Origin: Flavobacteriales bacterium | GTDB taxonomy: Bacteria; Bacteroidota; Bacteroidia; Flavobacteriales; Flavobacteriaceae | DNA length: 64,000 bases | Direction: 5' to 3' | Assembly: GCA_017303755.1 (NCBI GenBank) | Contig: JAFLBS010000002.1 | Coordinates: 248,001-312,000 of the forward strand | Shown: positions 41,772 to 50,672 of the stretch, piece by piece | How the letters are laid out: each line of letters opens with the position of its first letter | Numbering within the stretch: the stretch's first letter is position 1 | Made by a program: the position numbers and the translations under genes | The notes under the pieces: generated by a model | Told to the model about the DNA's origin: nothing | What the model saw: only the letters and a program-made list of their open reading frames with translations | The model's database searches: none

Positions 41772-43853
41772 ATGAAATCAATCTTTTTTAGCCTAATTCT
41801 AGTAGTTTCAAGTTTTTCTTATTCGCAAACACAACCAACAACCAAGTCGGTTCCAACTTCAGAAAGTAAGTATAATGTTACTATAAATGACGATTATTCT
41901 TGGTTGGAACAACCCAACAGCATAGACGTCTCTACTTGGGTTGATGCTCAAAATCAATTTACCAATTCCCACTTTGAAGCGATTAAGAAACGTTATTCGC
42001 TTGAAAATAAAATTAAAGAATACGATGAGCTTTCTACCAATGGCTTGCCTACTAAAAAAGGAAGATATTTTTATTCGATGTATCGAAAAGACAAAGATAA
42101 ACCTGGGATACTTTTTTACCGAAAAGGGTTAAAAGATTTATCGGCTGAGGTTTTTAATCCGTATAAAATTTATAAAAGTCCAACCACTACAATAGCAGGT
42201 TATTATCCTTCTAGAAATTCACAATTTATTGCAATTCAGTTAACTATTGATGGAAGTGATCGAAAGGAAATGCGTTTTGCTGACTTGAATTCGCTCAATC
42301 CAACCAATGATGTGTTGAAAGATATTAAGTTTTCTAATGTGGTTTGGAAAGGTGATAGAGGTGTTTATTATAAACGGAATACTAATAAAAATACAATTGC
42401 CAGAGATTCTACGTATCAAATATATTACCACAATTTAGGACAAAAACAAGAAGAGGATGAATTGATTTATGATGCAACTCAAACAGATGGGAATGTCACT
42501 TTTTTTAAAGCTGAAAGCAAAATGTTTATTGTTGAAACGAATGAAAAAGGAGTGACGTACCGAACGATAGATTTAAACTCAGATTCTCATGAAATTAATG
42601 ACTTAATTGTCAATGATACAACCGAATTTGACTATCGTTTCTTTAAAGATAATACATTATATTTTTCGACCAAAGATTATGATTGGGGAGAAATACGATG
42701 TAAAGTAATGAATAATCAATCAGAGGCAAAAGTCCTGATTCCACAAATTTATAATCATCTGTTGTGTAATGCGATTTTCCTAGAGAAGTATATTGTTTGT
42801 GAATACCGAACTTTAGGAAGGAACTATATTTCAGTATATGATTATGAGGGAAAATTCATTCGAAAATTTGATGCGCCACTCGGTTGTGATTTTAATATCA
42901 AATTTTACAATTCAGAAACCGAAGATTTGTTTGTGAGTTTCTATTCGTACGTTGTATCGTTTCAAAATTTTAAGTTGAACATCAGAACAGGTGACATCAA
43001 TCTATATTATAACGATTACATCATTCCTAAACCCACTATTTTTCCGTTAGACTATTTCGAAACCAAAGTAATTACCTATAAAAGTCGCGACAATAAAGAC
43101 GTTCCGATTACTATTGTTCACAAAAAAGGGATGAAACTCGACGGAAATAATCCTACATTACTTTCAGCATATGGTGGTTATGGTTCGGTTACTTCGCCTC
43201 ATTTTGACTCTGCTTTACTTTGTTTTTTGGATAAAGGCGGAATTTTCGCTCGCGCTGAAATTAGAGGTAGTGGAGAAAAAGGATTGAAATGGCATAGAGA
43301 CGGAAAAGGCTTAAAAAAAATGAACACATTCAACGATTTTATTGATGCAGCCGAGTTTTTAATTAAAGAAAAATATACATCGCCTTCTAAATTAGCAATT
43401 ACTGGTGGTTCACATGGTGGATTAGTAGTTGGAGTTGCAATGACACAACGACCTGATTTATTTAAAGTGGCTTTGCCAGATGTTGGAGTTTTTGATATGG
43501 TTAAATTTGAAGAATTCACAGTTGGTAAATATTCGGTTGATGAATTTGGTTCTGTTTCTAATGTAGAAGATTTTAAGAACTTATATTCCTATTCGCCGTA
43601 TCACAACATTAAGCCAAATGTTGATTATCCTATTACACTCATTATTACGGGAGAAAATGATGATCGTGCAGTGCCTTTTCATTCCTATAAATTTGCAGCT
43701 AAACTTCAAAATAATGAAGGCCAAAAAAATCCAATTTATTTAAAGACAGAATACAAGGCTGGACATTCTGGAAAAATATCAAATTATCAAGAATTCGTTC
43801 AAGAAAGAGCTGAATTTTACTCTTTTTTAATGTATCATTTGATGGGTGAATAG
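41772..43853 (+). CDS. prolyl oligopeptidase family serine peptidase (S9A)
   Basis: The 693-residue protein has a signal peptide (MKSIFFSLILVVSSFSYSQ), a seven-bladed propeller region (about 75-420) and an alpha/beta-hydrolase domain. The catalytic Ser547 is in GGSHGG, the Asp in GENDDRAVP (630 or 631), and His665 in AGHSG. LSAYGGYGS and RGSGEKGLKWH are typical of prolyl endopeptidases. It should cleave short peptides after proline in the periplasm. Confidence 0.95.
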   Translation: MKSIFFSLILVVSSFSYSQTQPTTKSVPTSESKYNVTINDDYSWLEQPNSIDVSTWVDAQNQFTNSHFEAIKKRYSLENKIKEYDELSTNGLPTKKGRYFYSMYRKDKDKPGILFYRKGLKDLSAEVFNPYKIYKSPTTTIAGYYPSRNSQFIAIQLTIDGSDRKEMRFADLNSLNPTNDVLKDIKFSNVVWKGDRGVYYKRNTNKNTIARDSTYQIYYHNLGQKQEEDELIYDATQTDGNVTFFKAESKMFIVETNEKGVTYRTIDLNSDSHEINDLIVNDTTEFDYRFFKDNTLYFSTKDYDWGEIRCKVMNNQSEAKVLIPQIYNHLLCNAIFLEKYIVCEYRTLGRNYISVYDYEGKFIRKFDAPLGCDFNIKFYNSETEDLFVSFYSYVVSFQNFKLNIRTGDINLYYNDYIIPKPTIFPLDYFETKVITYKSRDNKDVPITIVHKKGMKLDGNNPTLLSAYGGYGSVTSPHFDSALLCFLDKGGIFARAEIRGSGEKGLKWHRDGKGLKKMNTFNDFIDAAEFLIKEKYTSPSKLAITGGSHGGLVVGVAMTQRPDLFKVALPDVGVFDMVKFEEFTVGKYSVDEFGSVSNVEDFKNLYSYSPYHNIKPNVDYPITLIITGENDDRAVPFHSYKFAAKLQNNEGQKNPIYLKTEYKAGHSGKISNYQEFVQERAEFYSFLMYHLMGE

Positions 43854-43856
43854 AAT

Positions 43857-44399
43857 TTATTGATTGTATTCGTCTTGTAAAAGAGAGTACACAACAGAAT
43901 CTTCCATCACGTTGTTTTTTAAATAATGATTTCGAAGAATTCCTTCTTTAGTAAAGCCAAATTTTTCGACTAATTTTAGTGACGGTATGTTGTAGCTTCC
44001 AATGAAAGCTTCGATGCGGTAGAGTTTCATTTGGTGAAAACCATACTCGAGAACTGCTTGCATAGTTTCGGTCATGATTCCTTTGTTTTTGAAGTTTTCA
44101 TCAAACAATCCATAGCCTATTTCTGCTCGAAAATGATCCAAATACCAAGTGTGAAATCCGCACCAACCAATAATTTTTTCTGTTGATTTATCCAAAATCT
44201 GAAAATAAAGAAACGATTTGTTGAAAGTGGTTAATCCTTTTTCAAATTTGTTTTTTTCAATGACTAACTGCTCTTCATTTTCCAAACCCAAAAAATTAAT
44301 CAACTGTTCATTAGAATAATTAGCATACACATATTCAACTATTTCGGGTGAAAGTTGGCGTAACAGTAATCGTTCGGTAGTTAGTATTTCGAATGTCAT
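43857..44399 (-). CDS. GNAT acetyltransferase, RimJ/RimL type
   Basis: The 180-residue protein starts LTTERLLLRQLSPE and shows the acetyl-CoA site as AEIGYGLFDENFKNKGIMTE (about 92-111). GSYNIPSLKLVEKFGFTKEG (about 134-153) is the usual C-terminal motif of RimJ/RimL-like enzymes. The acceptor may be a protein N-terminus or a small amine; not decidable. It overlaps the TfoX-like gene by 4 bases. Confidence 0.92.
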   Translation of the reverse strand: MTFEILTTERLLLRQLSPEIVEYVYANYSNEQLINFLGLENEEQLVIEKNKFEKGLTTFNKSFLYFQILDKSTEKIIGWCGFHTWYLDHFRAEIGYGLFDENFKNKGIMTETMQAVLEYGFHQMKLYRIEAFIGSYNIPSLKLVEKFGFTKEGILRNHYLKNNVMEDSVVYSLLQDEYNQ

Positions 44400-44752
44400 T
44401 TTTTACTTTTTTTTGCCAACGGATTGAAATCCAAACACAATTGCAACCAATAGTCTAAATCTTTCGGGTTTTTAATTCCGTTTTCAGTAATATAAACGTA
44501 ACCTTTCATTGGTTTTCCTGTAAATTCCATTGGAATGCAGTTTTCGTTTTCTAATGCTTTTTCGTATTCACTTTCACCAATCCGACACATCAGAACGTCT
44601 TCGTTGGTGATTTTATCGATATGTGTTCCACAACACATTTTGTCATCCACCATAAAGCAAATTCCACTGAACATTTTCTTTTCAGTAAAAGGAACATTTT
44701 TTTCGTAAAAAATATTTCGAATGCGAATGGCAAAGGTTTCGTTGTAAGGCAT
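44396..44752 (-). CDS. TfoX/Sxy N-terminal domain protein
   Basis: The ATG at 44752 gives 118 residues (MPYNETFAIRIRNIF); an ATG at 44797 would add an unrelated hydrophobic stretch. EKKMFSGICFMVDDKMCCGT (about 24-43) and the later MKGYVYI match the TfoX N-terminal family, a domain found in competence regulators and in short stand-alone proteins of unknown role like this one. Confidence 0.88.
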   Translation of the reverse strand: MPYNETFAIRIRNIFYEKNVPFTEKKMFSGICFMVDDKMCCGTHIDKITNEDVLMCRIGESEYEKALENENCIPMEFTGKPMKGYVYITENGIKNPKDLDYWLQLCLDFNPLAKKSKK

Positions 44753-44846
44753 TTTCCAAAAATTGAAGAGTAAATGTATAAAAAAAACAGAGATCACTTA
44801 TAAAAAGTAACCTCTGTCAACAAATAATAAACTACTAACTCAAATT

Positions 44847-45656
44847 TTATTCACACCAAGTAACCATTGTAATTTCAACGATACCATTTGAATTTACTAA
44901 ACTTGGAGAAAGTGTAACTGTTGCACTTCCTGTTCCACAAAGACTTCCTTGTGACGGAAATGAGAAAAATTCATAAGTGCCTGAAGGTAAATTCACAAAA
45001 CAATTTCCGTAGCCATAATCTTGTCCATTTGGATCTCCAGGATAAAAGATCTCTCCAGTTGCAGTGTTTTGCGCTCCAAATCCACCATCAATAGCAGTAT
45101 TTCCCTGAGAGTCTGTAAGATATAAACAAACATTATAGGTTCTAATCGATGTTTTTATGGTCTCAATATCCGTTATGATTTTTCCTGATCTGTTGAATTG
45201 TTTCGTCAAAGCTGAACGAATGGGTTGTACTAAACTCAATGCTAAAGAAGTATTATTCGCATTGATCGCAGCAGTCATTTGAGCTGTCAATCCCATGATG
45301 ATGTCGTTTTGATTGACTAATTCATTGCAATCATTGACAATTGATGTAGAAGAAAATGGAATTGAAGAATTACTTTGTGCCAATCCAACAAAATACTGAA
45401 CATCATCTGAATTATTCAAAACGGAGTTTACATGATAATTCATCTTCGATTCAAATAAAGGTGCATTCGGGTTGTTTAAAACACTCAATTGTTTTACTAA
45501 CTGATTTACAGCTTTACGTGCTACAGTAACTTCTTGTTGCACATTTTCAGCCGATTGAATAGCCGAATCCAGATTCTGTTCTGCAACCGATTGCGCAACC
45601 GACTGCCCGAAAGCAAACACACTAAGTGTAAAAGCAAAAAGAATAATTTTTTTCAT
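44847..45656 (-). CDS. secreted protein of unknown function
   Basis: The 269-residue protein has a signal peptide (MKKIILFAFTLSVFAFGQSV) with SVAQSVAEQ following. The N-terminal half is helical (about 25-170) and the C-terminal 90 residues look like a beta domain with cysteine pairs (YNVCLYL, GNCFVNL, GSLCGTG and the final TWCE) that could form disulfides. I recognise no family. A TACCTTTG box lies 30 bases upstream. Confidence 0.7.
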   Translation of the reverse strand: MKKIILFAFTLSVFAFGQSVAQSVAEQNLDSAIQSAENVQQEVTVARKAVNQLVKQLSVLNNPNAPLFESKMNYHVNSVLNNSDDVQYFVGLAQSNSSIPFSSTSIVNDCNELVNQNDIIMGLTAQMTAAINANNTSLALSLVQPIRSALTKQFNRSGKIITDIETIKTSIRTYNVCLYLTDSQGNTAIDGGFGAQNTATGEIFYPGDPNGQDYGYGNCFVNLPSGTYEFFSFPSQGSLCGTGSATVTLSPSLVNSNGIVEITMVTWCE

Positions 45657-46055
45657 GATTAGATTTTTTAAGATTAATACTGGTCCAAAGGTAAATTTGA
45701 CTAGTGAATTGGAATCTTTTTTTGAATTATCTAATCGTTAAAAATTACACATCTCGATATGTAAAACTTATTGATTTATAAATGTTTAAGTAATCCGTTT
45801 TTAACTTTTAGGATATAATTTCGGTGGTTTGTAGCTGATGCTTTTTATTCTTATAAAGTTTCATTGTTTGAGAGGAAACACAACAATTGATGAATAGGAA
45901 GTGCCTATAATTTAATGCAATCTTGTTTTTTGATTAATTCTATTTTAACACTAATGAGTCAATTTTGCCACATCAATTTTAGTTGAACTAAAAGTGGTAA
46001 AAAAGTAAAGTAGTAGGTAGTTTGTTTATGAAACCCTTGGCGCAAGTTGAGGGTT
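45657..46055. other. 399-base gap without a gene
   Basis: No convincing gene is present on either strand; the longest ATG frames are below 20 codons. The right end holds a hairpin (46031-46056), AAACCCT pairing with AGGGTTT, followed on the plus strand by TTATTTTT, like a plus-strand terminator although no plus-strand gene precedes it. The left end has the promoter box of the secreted protein at 45693-45686. Confidence 0.5.
45686..45693 (-). promoter_or_regulatory. -7 box of the secreted-protein gene
   Basis: TACCTTTG on the minus strand, 29 bases before the ATG at 45656; no TTG upstream at the right distance. Confidence 0.4.
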
Positions 46056-46439
46056 TTATTTTTCGTAAAATTCAATAGGCAATCCATCAGGATCACTAAT
46101 GAATGTGAATCGTTTTTGAGTAAATTCATCAATGCGAATGGGTTCCGCTTCTACATTATTTTGTTTGAGATGATCGATTATTTTTTCTATATCATTCACT
46201 TCAAAAGCTAGGTGACGCAAACCACAAGCTTCAGGGTACGATGGTCTTTTGGGCGGATTGGGAAACGAAAATAATTCGATGATGTAATTCCCATTCAAGG
46301 CCAAATCGAGTTTGAACGATTGACGCTCTTCACGATATACTTCGCGTATGATGGTTAATCCTAAAACATCAGTATAGAACTGTTTGGATTTTTTATAATC
46401 GGAACAAATTAGGGCGGTATGGTGAATGGAGTTGATCAT
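46056..46439 (-). CDS. VOC-family glyoxalase-like protein (YaeR type)
   Basis: The 127-residue protein has the paired beta-alpha-beta-beta-beta units of vicinal oxygen chelate proteins. Likely metal ligands are His6 or His7 (INSIHHTALIC), the Glu in YIIELFSFP, the His in LRHLAFEV and the Glu in PIEFYEK. The spacing resembles the YaeR/SMU.1112c group. Substrate unknown. It directly follows the DinB-like gene. Confidence 0.9.
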   Translation of the reverse strand: MINSIHHTALICSDYKKSKQFYTDVLGLTIIREVYREERQSFKLDLALNGNYIIELFSFPNPPKRPSYPEACGLRHLAFEVNDIEKIIDHLKQNNVEAEPIRIDEFTQKRFTFISDPDGLPIEFYEK

Positions 46440-46910
46440 TTATTTTTGAATCATTTTTTTTAACAAAACAATCTGTCCCAAATGATAATAGCTGTGTTCG
46501 ATCATTCCGTCGATGTTTCTTAAATAGGTTCCGTATTTTTCATCTACAAATGCTTGGTTGAGTTGTTCATCCGTCATTTTTTCAACAAAAGAAGTAAATG
46601 CTTCGGCATCATTCCAAAATTGAGCAAGAAAAGTTTCCCATTGATTTTGAGAAGTAATGGGCGCAAAGTCAAAACTAAATTGATCTCTTATGTCTAGATT
46701 TCCGCCTTTAAACACATTGTTTATTCCGTTAATGTAATAATGTATGTGTTGCGCCAATACAGCAATTGTATTGAAAGTACCCATTTGGGTTGTAGCAATT
46801 TGATACTCCAAACCATTCAATTGGTCTTTAAAATTGGTATTCGCAATCCAAGTTCCGTTCAGAATGACTTCGCGAAAACGATTGGCGGTTTGTTGTGCAA
46901 TTGTGTTCAT
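46440..46910 (-). CDS. DinB/DUF1572-like protein
   Basis: The ATG at 46910 gives 156 residues (MNTIAQQTANRFREV). The four-helix DinB-like fold is suggested by three histidines: LAQHIHYYINGI near residue 54-56, and MIEHSYYHLGQIV near 138-143, the usual positions of the metal-binding triad. Such enzymes often act in thiol-dependent chemistry, including with bacillithiol; that link is inference here. Confidence 0.85.
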   Translation of the reverse strand: MNTIAQQTANRFREVILNGTWIANTNFKDQLNGLEYQIATTQMGTFNTIAVLAQHIHYYINGINNVFKGGNLDIRDQFSFDFAPITSQNQWETFLAQFWNDAEAFTSFVEKMTDEQLNQAFVDEKYGTYLRNIDGMIEHSYYHLGQIVLLKKMIQK

Positions 46911-46917
46911 GTAAGTT

Positions 46918-47283
46918 CTATTTGTTAAACGTACCAATATGCCATAAAATTCCAGATGGATCGTGAAGGTAACACACGCTTCCCCAATCGTGTTTTTTAA
47001 CAGGAAGTAGTCGCACAGTTGGGTATTTTGAAGGTAAATCTAGAGCAGCTATTTGATTGTAAAAGTTATTTACATCTTCCACTTCCATAAAAACCATAGT
47101 ATTGTCAATCCAATCTTTTACGTAAGCATCTTGCAAATAAAAACCAATGCTTTCGTTTTGAAACAGTGACATATTGGGAAATAAAACGACTTCTTCAAAA
47201 CCTAAATCACGGTAAAATTGTCTAGAAACTTCGTAATTATTTGCTCCAATAAAGGGTCGAATGGATTTGGAGTTGTGTTGCAT
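46918..47283 (-). CDS. VOC-family protein
   Basis: The ATG at 47283 gives 121 residues (MQHNSKSIRPFIGANNYEV). SRQFYRDLGFEEVV, MSLFQNESIGFYLQD and the final HDPSGILWHIG are those of a glyoxalase/bleomycin-resistance-like fold. The usual first metal ligand is not obvious, so it may bind rather than convert a ligand. First of three small genes in a row on this strand. Confidence 0.85.
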   Translation of the reverse strand: MQHNSKSIRPFIGANNYEVSRQFYRDLGFEEVVLFPNMSLFQNESIGFYLQDAYVKDWIDNTMVFMEVEDVNNFYNQIAALDLPSKYPTVRLLPVKKHDWGSVCYLHDPSGILWHIGTFNK

Positions 47284-47298
47284 AGCAATTGTTTTCAA

Positions 47299-47306
47299 CA
47301 AATATA
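47299..47306 (-). promoter_or_regulatory. -7 box of the VOC-DinB-VOC genes
   Basis: TATATTTG on the minus strand, 15 bases before the ATG at 47283. Confidence 0.45.
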
Positions 47307-47469
47307 ATGAAAACCTCAGTATCGTAGAATCCTATTGGTAAAAGTTCAACAAAAGTTAAATGATTGTAAATAAGGTATTTCTGTAAAATAAAGCCTTAAA
47401 TTTATGCAGAATTAACAATTTTGACTGCTTGACAATCACTCTAAATGGTTGAACTTAAAAATTTGAACT

Positions 47470-48741
47470 ATGAAAAAAACACTACTTCTAATCACTTTTG
47501 CGAATCTGTTTTTTGCAAATGCTCAAGTTTCTGATAATTTATTTACAATTGTAACCACAGCCAACCCTGATTACAGTACAACCGTACGATTAGGGGAATT
47601 TAGCCCTAATGATGGTTTTGTTGAAAACATTGGAACAACGACCAGTCAGAATATTTTTAGCATAAATGGTGGTTCACTCAACCCAACAACCAATCGTTTC
47701 AATTTAGTTTCGACTGATTACATGATGTCTTTTGATTTAACTGATGGCTCGATTGTAAATGAGTTACCCATCAATAGTTTTTATTCATGAACAACTTTTT
47801 TTACTAATGTGAGATACAATAATTCAGATAATACGCTTTATGGTTTGGCTTCTCTTTTTGAAAATAATGATAATAATGCACTAATTGGAATGTATTTGTC
47901 TAAATTGAATACAGAAACTGGAGATTTATCGCCTGTTTCACTAAGTTCAATTGGAACAGGCTATCAATTGGCAGGAACAGCAATAAATCCAAGGTTAATG
48001 GTGTATTATTATTCTACAGGTTCAAAGTTCATGGGAATTGATTTGTACAACGGAACCGTTTACAGTAGCCCGGATATCGTTTTTAGCGGTCCGAACGATT
48101 TTAATTTTTGCAATTTTGCTTACAACTGCGTGGATGATACGATTTATGGATTAGTTGCTGAGGTTATTGAGGTTCCCGATCCAAATTCGTCTTTTCCAAC
48201 CAATATTTATCAAATGCGATTTGGTAAAATAAACCCATCAACTGGAGAAGTTAGTTACATTTCTGAAACAACTTTGCCAACTTTTAGTTATTCTTTAAAT
48301 GCAGGTTCAACCATTGACCCAAATACAAATACATACTATTATTGTGATGGTGCTAATGTATACGGAATATCGTTGTTAACCGGACTTACGGTAAGTACTA
48401 CACCACTAACTTACGAAGATGGAATGTATGTTAACATGATGACGAATTACAATAATTGTTTAGGAGCTCAAGCTACACGATTGGATCCTTCGCTTTCTAT
48501 TAGCGAGAACGATTTGAAAGTGAACGCAATTGTATATCCTAATCCTACTTCTGATAATTTAACGATTGATGCCGAAAATCCTATTGATGCTTTTGAGGTT
48601 ATAGACAGTAACGGAAGAGAGGTAAATGTTACTAGACTCAATTTTACTACTTTAAATGTTCAAAATTTGCAAAGTGGAATTTATTTTCTCAAAATCACTT
48701 CAAACAACTTAACTCAAGTGGTAAAGTTTGTGAAAATGTAG
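47470..48741 (+). pseudogene. T9SS-sorted secreted protein gene with an in-frame TGA
   Basis: The gene starts at ATG 47470 with a signal peptide (MKKTLLLITFANLFFANAQ). The frame is stopped by TGA at 47788-47790 (after INSFYS) and continues in exactly the same frame to 48741, giving 423 codons in all. The second part repeats the same propeller-like style (NTLYGLASLFEN, INPSTGEVSYIS) and ends with a type A sorting domain (VYPNPTSDNLTIDAENP, LQSGIYFLKI). Without read-through the protein would lose the sorting domain. A single substitution or a sequence error explains it; a GTG at 47809 could restart but without a signal peptide. Confidence 0.85.
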
Positions 48742-48787
48742 TCTCTGAATTTATTGAGTTGTTTAAAATAATGTAGACAATAAAAAA

Positions 48788-49342
48788 TTAAACTCTAAGT
48801 AAACCTCGAAATCCTCGAACAGCATAATACGATTGAGCTCCGTTATGATAAAAGAATACTTTCCCGTAGCGGTAATCAGCAAAAAGTGCTCCACCCAATT
48901 TTCTCATTTCAGTTGGTGTTTTAATCCAACTTGAAGTTTTGGTGTCAAACTTGCCCAGTTGTTGTAAGTTGAGGTATTCTTCTTCTGATAAAATTTCTAT
49001 TCCCATTTCATTCGCCCTATCAACGGCGTTGTTTTCGGGTTTGAATTCTTTTCTCGATTCTAAACCTTCTTTGTCATAACATAAACTTCTTCGACCAGCT
49101 GGAGTTTCAGCCGAACAATCAATAAATATATAGTCACCTGATTGTTCATCAAAACCCACAACATCGGGTTCGCCTCCTGATTGTTCCATTTCGTTGAGCG
49201 ACCACAATTTTTCTGGATTATTTTCTAGTTTTTCTTGAATTGTATTCCAAGCCAAATTTTTGTGTCGATTGGTGTTTTTTTCAAATCGAGTTTTTAAGAT
49301 GTTGAGCAACTCTGTATGTTGTTCAGTCGATAATCGTTTCAT
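48788..49342 (-). CDS. DUF4256 protein
   Basis: The 184-residue protein matches DUF4256 in WSLNEMEQSGGEPDVVG (about 47-63), FIDCSAETPAGRRSLCYDKE (about 73-92), LGGALFADYRYGKVFFYHNG (about 148-167) and the end YYAVRGFRGLLRV. The many invariant charged and aromatic residues suggest an enzyme or binding protein, but the role is unknown. No signal peptide. Confidence 0.92.
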   Translation of the reverse strand: MKRLSTEQHTELLNILKTRFEKNTNRHKNLAWNTIQEKLENNPEKLWSLNEMEQSGGEPDVVGFDEQSGDYIFIDCSAETPAGRRSLCYDKEGLESRKEFKPENNAVDRANEMGIEILSEEEYLNLQQLGKFDTKTSSWIKTPTEMRKLGGALFADYRYGKVFFYHNGAQSYYAVRGFRGLLRV

Positions 49343-49380
49343 ATTATGTTTTTTTATCTTTTTGGCTAATGTTGGTTTGA

Positions 49381-50427
49381 TTATATTTTTTCCACCAACA
49401 TTGTAGGCATTTCTCCTTCATCTCCTAAGTAGAAAAAAATATTTCCTTGTTGTTTGATTATGTAAATTTTCATCATTGTATAATTGTCACTTTTGCTTCC
49501 CACACTAACGCTTTTTTCTTTTGGGTTAAAAATCCAATTTGAAGTTCCCAAAAAGCCTAAAATTTCGTTGGTGGCTTTGGTTTTTTTTGGAGTTTTAAGA
49601 TGAAATACTCCTTTATCAGTAAATGTAAAAGTCACTGTTTTCAAATCTTCTACAAATTGGAGAAAATCTTTATTTTTACCGCTTACTTTTGATGTTTCTA
49701 TTACTTTCCATACACCAATTAAATCATCTTTGGTGAAAGAAGTATCATTTATAAAATCAGTGTATTTTTTTAAGTGTGGACTAGCATCAAAGTACAGCTC
49801 TACTATTTTTCGGTCATTCTCTTTTAGTTTAATTACCCCAAAATCGTCTTTATTTTGTTTACTCTCATCGATTTCAAAACCAAAAATATGGGTTATGTCA
49901 AATTCGTGTTGAATGTTTATTACATAGATGGCACTTTCTTTTGTAGTTCCTTTTCCTGTACTCATAATTGCATCAATGACAATTTTCATTTTAGTCAAAT
50001 TTTGTCTAAAATTTATAACATCACCTTTTTTCTCATAAACGTTTTTTTGAAGATTTAACGCCTCTAAGTCAAATGGATTCTTATTAAGAACTGCTTCACA
50101 AAGTGAAATTATTTTGTTGTAATCTGCTTCAACTACAGTTTCTTTTTTTTTGATTATAGCCAAATCATTATTTTCCTTAGAATCATAGTTGAAATTATAT
50201 TTTTTTTGAAATATAAAGCCAAAATACAAATGTCTTTTCTCTTCTATGGTCATAGTAGAATCGGCTTTTTTGAACTTTTCTTCTAAAGTTGGATAATATA
50301 AATTCGAATTCGGAATTTTTATTGCCGACTCAATTCGACTGTAGTCTGGTTTTTCCAAAGTAAAGTCTTGTGCGTAAGTAATATAAAAAAAGAAAAAAGT
50401 TATTAATACTGTGAGTGTTTTTTTCAT
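49381..50427 (-). CDS. secreted DUF4919 protein with lipocalin-like C-terminal part
   Basis: The 348-residue protein has a signal peptide (MKKTLTVLITFFFFYITYAQ). The N-terminal 225 residues resemble DUF4919: DYSRIESAIKIPNSNLYYPT, LYFGFIFQKKYN and FDLEALNLQKNVYEKKGD. The rest (about 232-348) looks like a lipocalin-like domain: DLIGVWKVIETS, FTFTDKGVFHLKTP, GTSNWIFNPKEKSVSV. The combination is unusual to me. Function unknown. Confidence 0.8.
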   Translation of the reverse strand: MKKTLTVLITFFFFYITYAQDFTLEKPDYSRIESAIKIPNSNLYYPTLEEKFKKADSTMTIEEKRHLYFGFIFQKKYNFNYDSKENNDLAIIKKKETVVEADYNKIISLCEAVLNKNPFDLEALNLQKNVYEKKGDVINFRQNLTKMKIVIDAIMSTGKGTTKESAIYVINIQHEFDITHIFGFEIDESKQNKDDFGVIKLKENDRKIVELYFDASPHLKKYTDFINDTSFTKDDLIGVWKVIETSKVSGKNKDFLQFVEDLKTVTFTFTDKGVFHLKTPKKTKATNEILGFLGTSNWIFNPKEKSVSVGSKSDNYTMMKIYIIKQQGNIFFYLGDEGEMPTMLVEKI

Positions 50428-50635
50428 GAAAATGGAATTGGAATGTAAATGTACAAAAAATCATAATTAGACTTATTTTAAGATTTTTATTTTGGAATTG
50501 TCTAAAATGAAAATCCTAACAGAATTAAAAAAAAACTGTTAGGACAATCAAACCAATTACTAATTATGAAAATTTATTTTTGGAGAGTCTAAACTCTATA
50601 TTCTATTGTCTCTTTTCTATTTTTTATTTTTTATT

Positions 50636-50672
50636 CTCAGCAACTCAGACACTCAGTTACTCAGTCACTCCA
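50636..50672. repeat. ACTGAG octamer array at the clpB 3' end
   Basis: CTCAG begins at 50636, 50644, 50652 and 50660, and CTCCA at 50668, exactly 8 bases apart; on the minus strand this is ACTGAG. The clpB stop (50657-50659) and its last two codons ACT GAG are part of the array. The gap 50428-50656 holds nothing else recognisable. Confidence 0.85.

Noticed and set aside
47788-47790. Selenocysteine codon or recoded TGA
   Set aside because: No cysteine-equivalent context and no hairpin like a selenocysteine element was seen, and other genes here use TGA as a stop; a mutation or read error is simpler.
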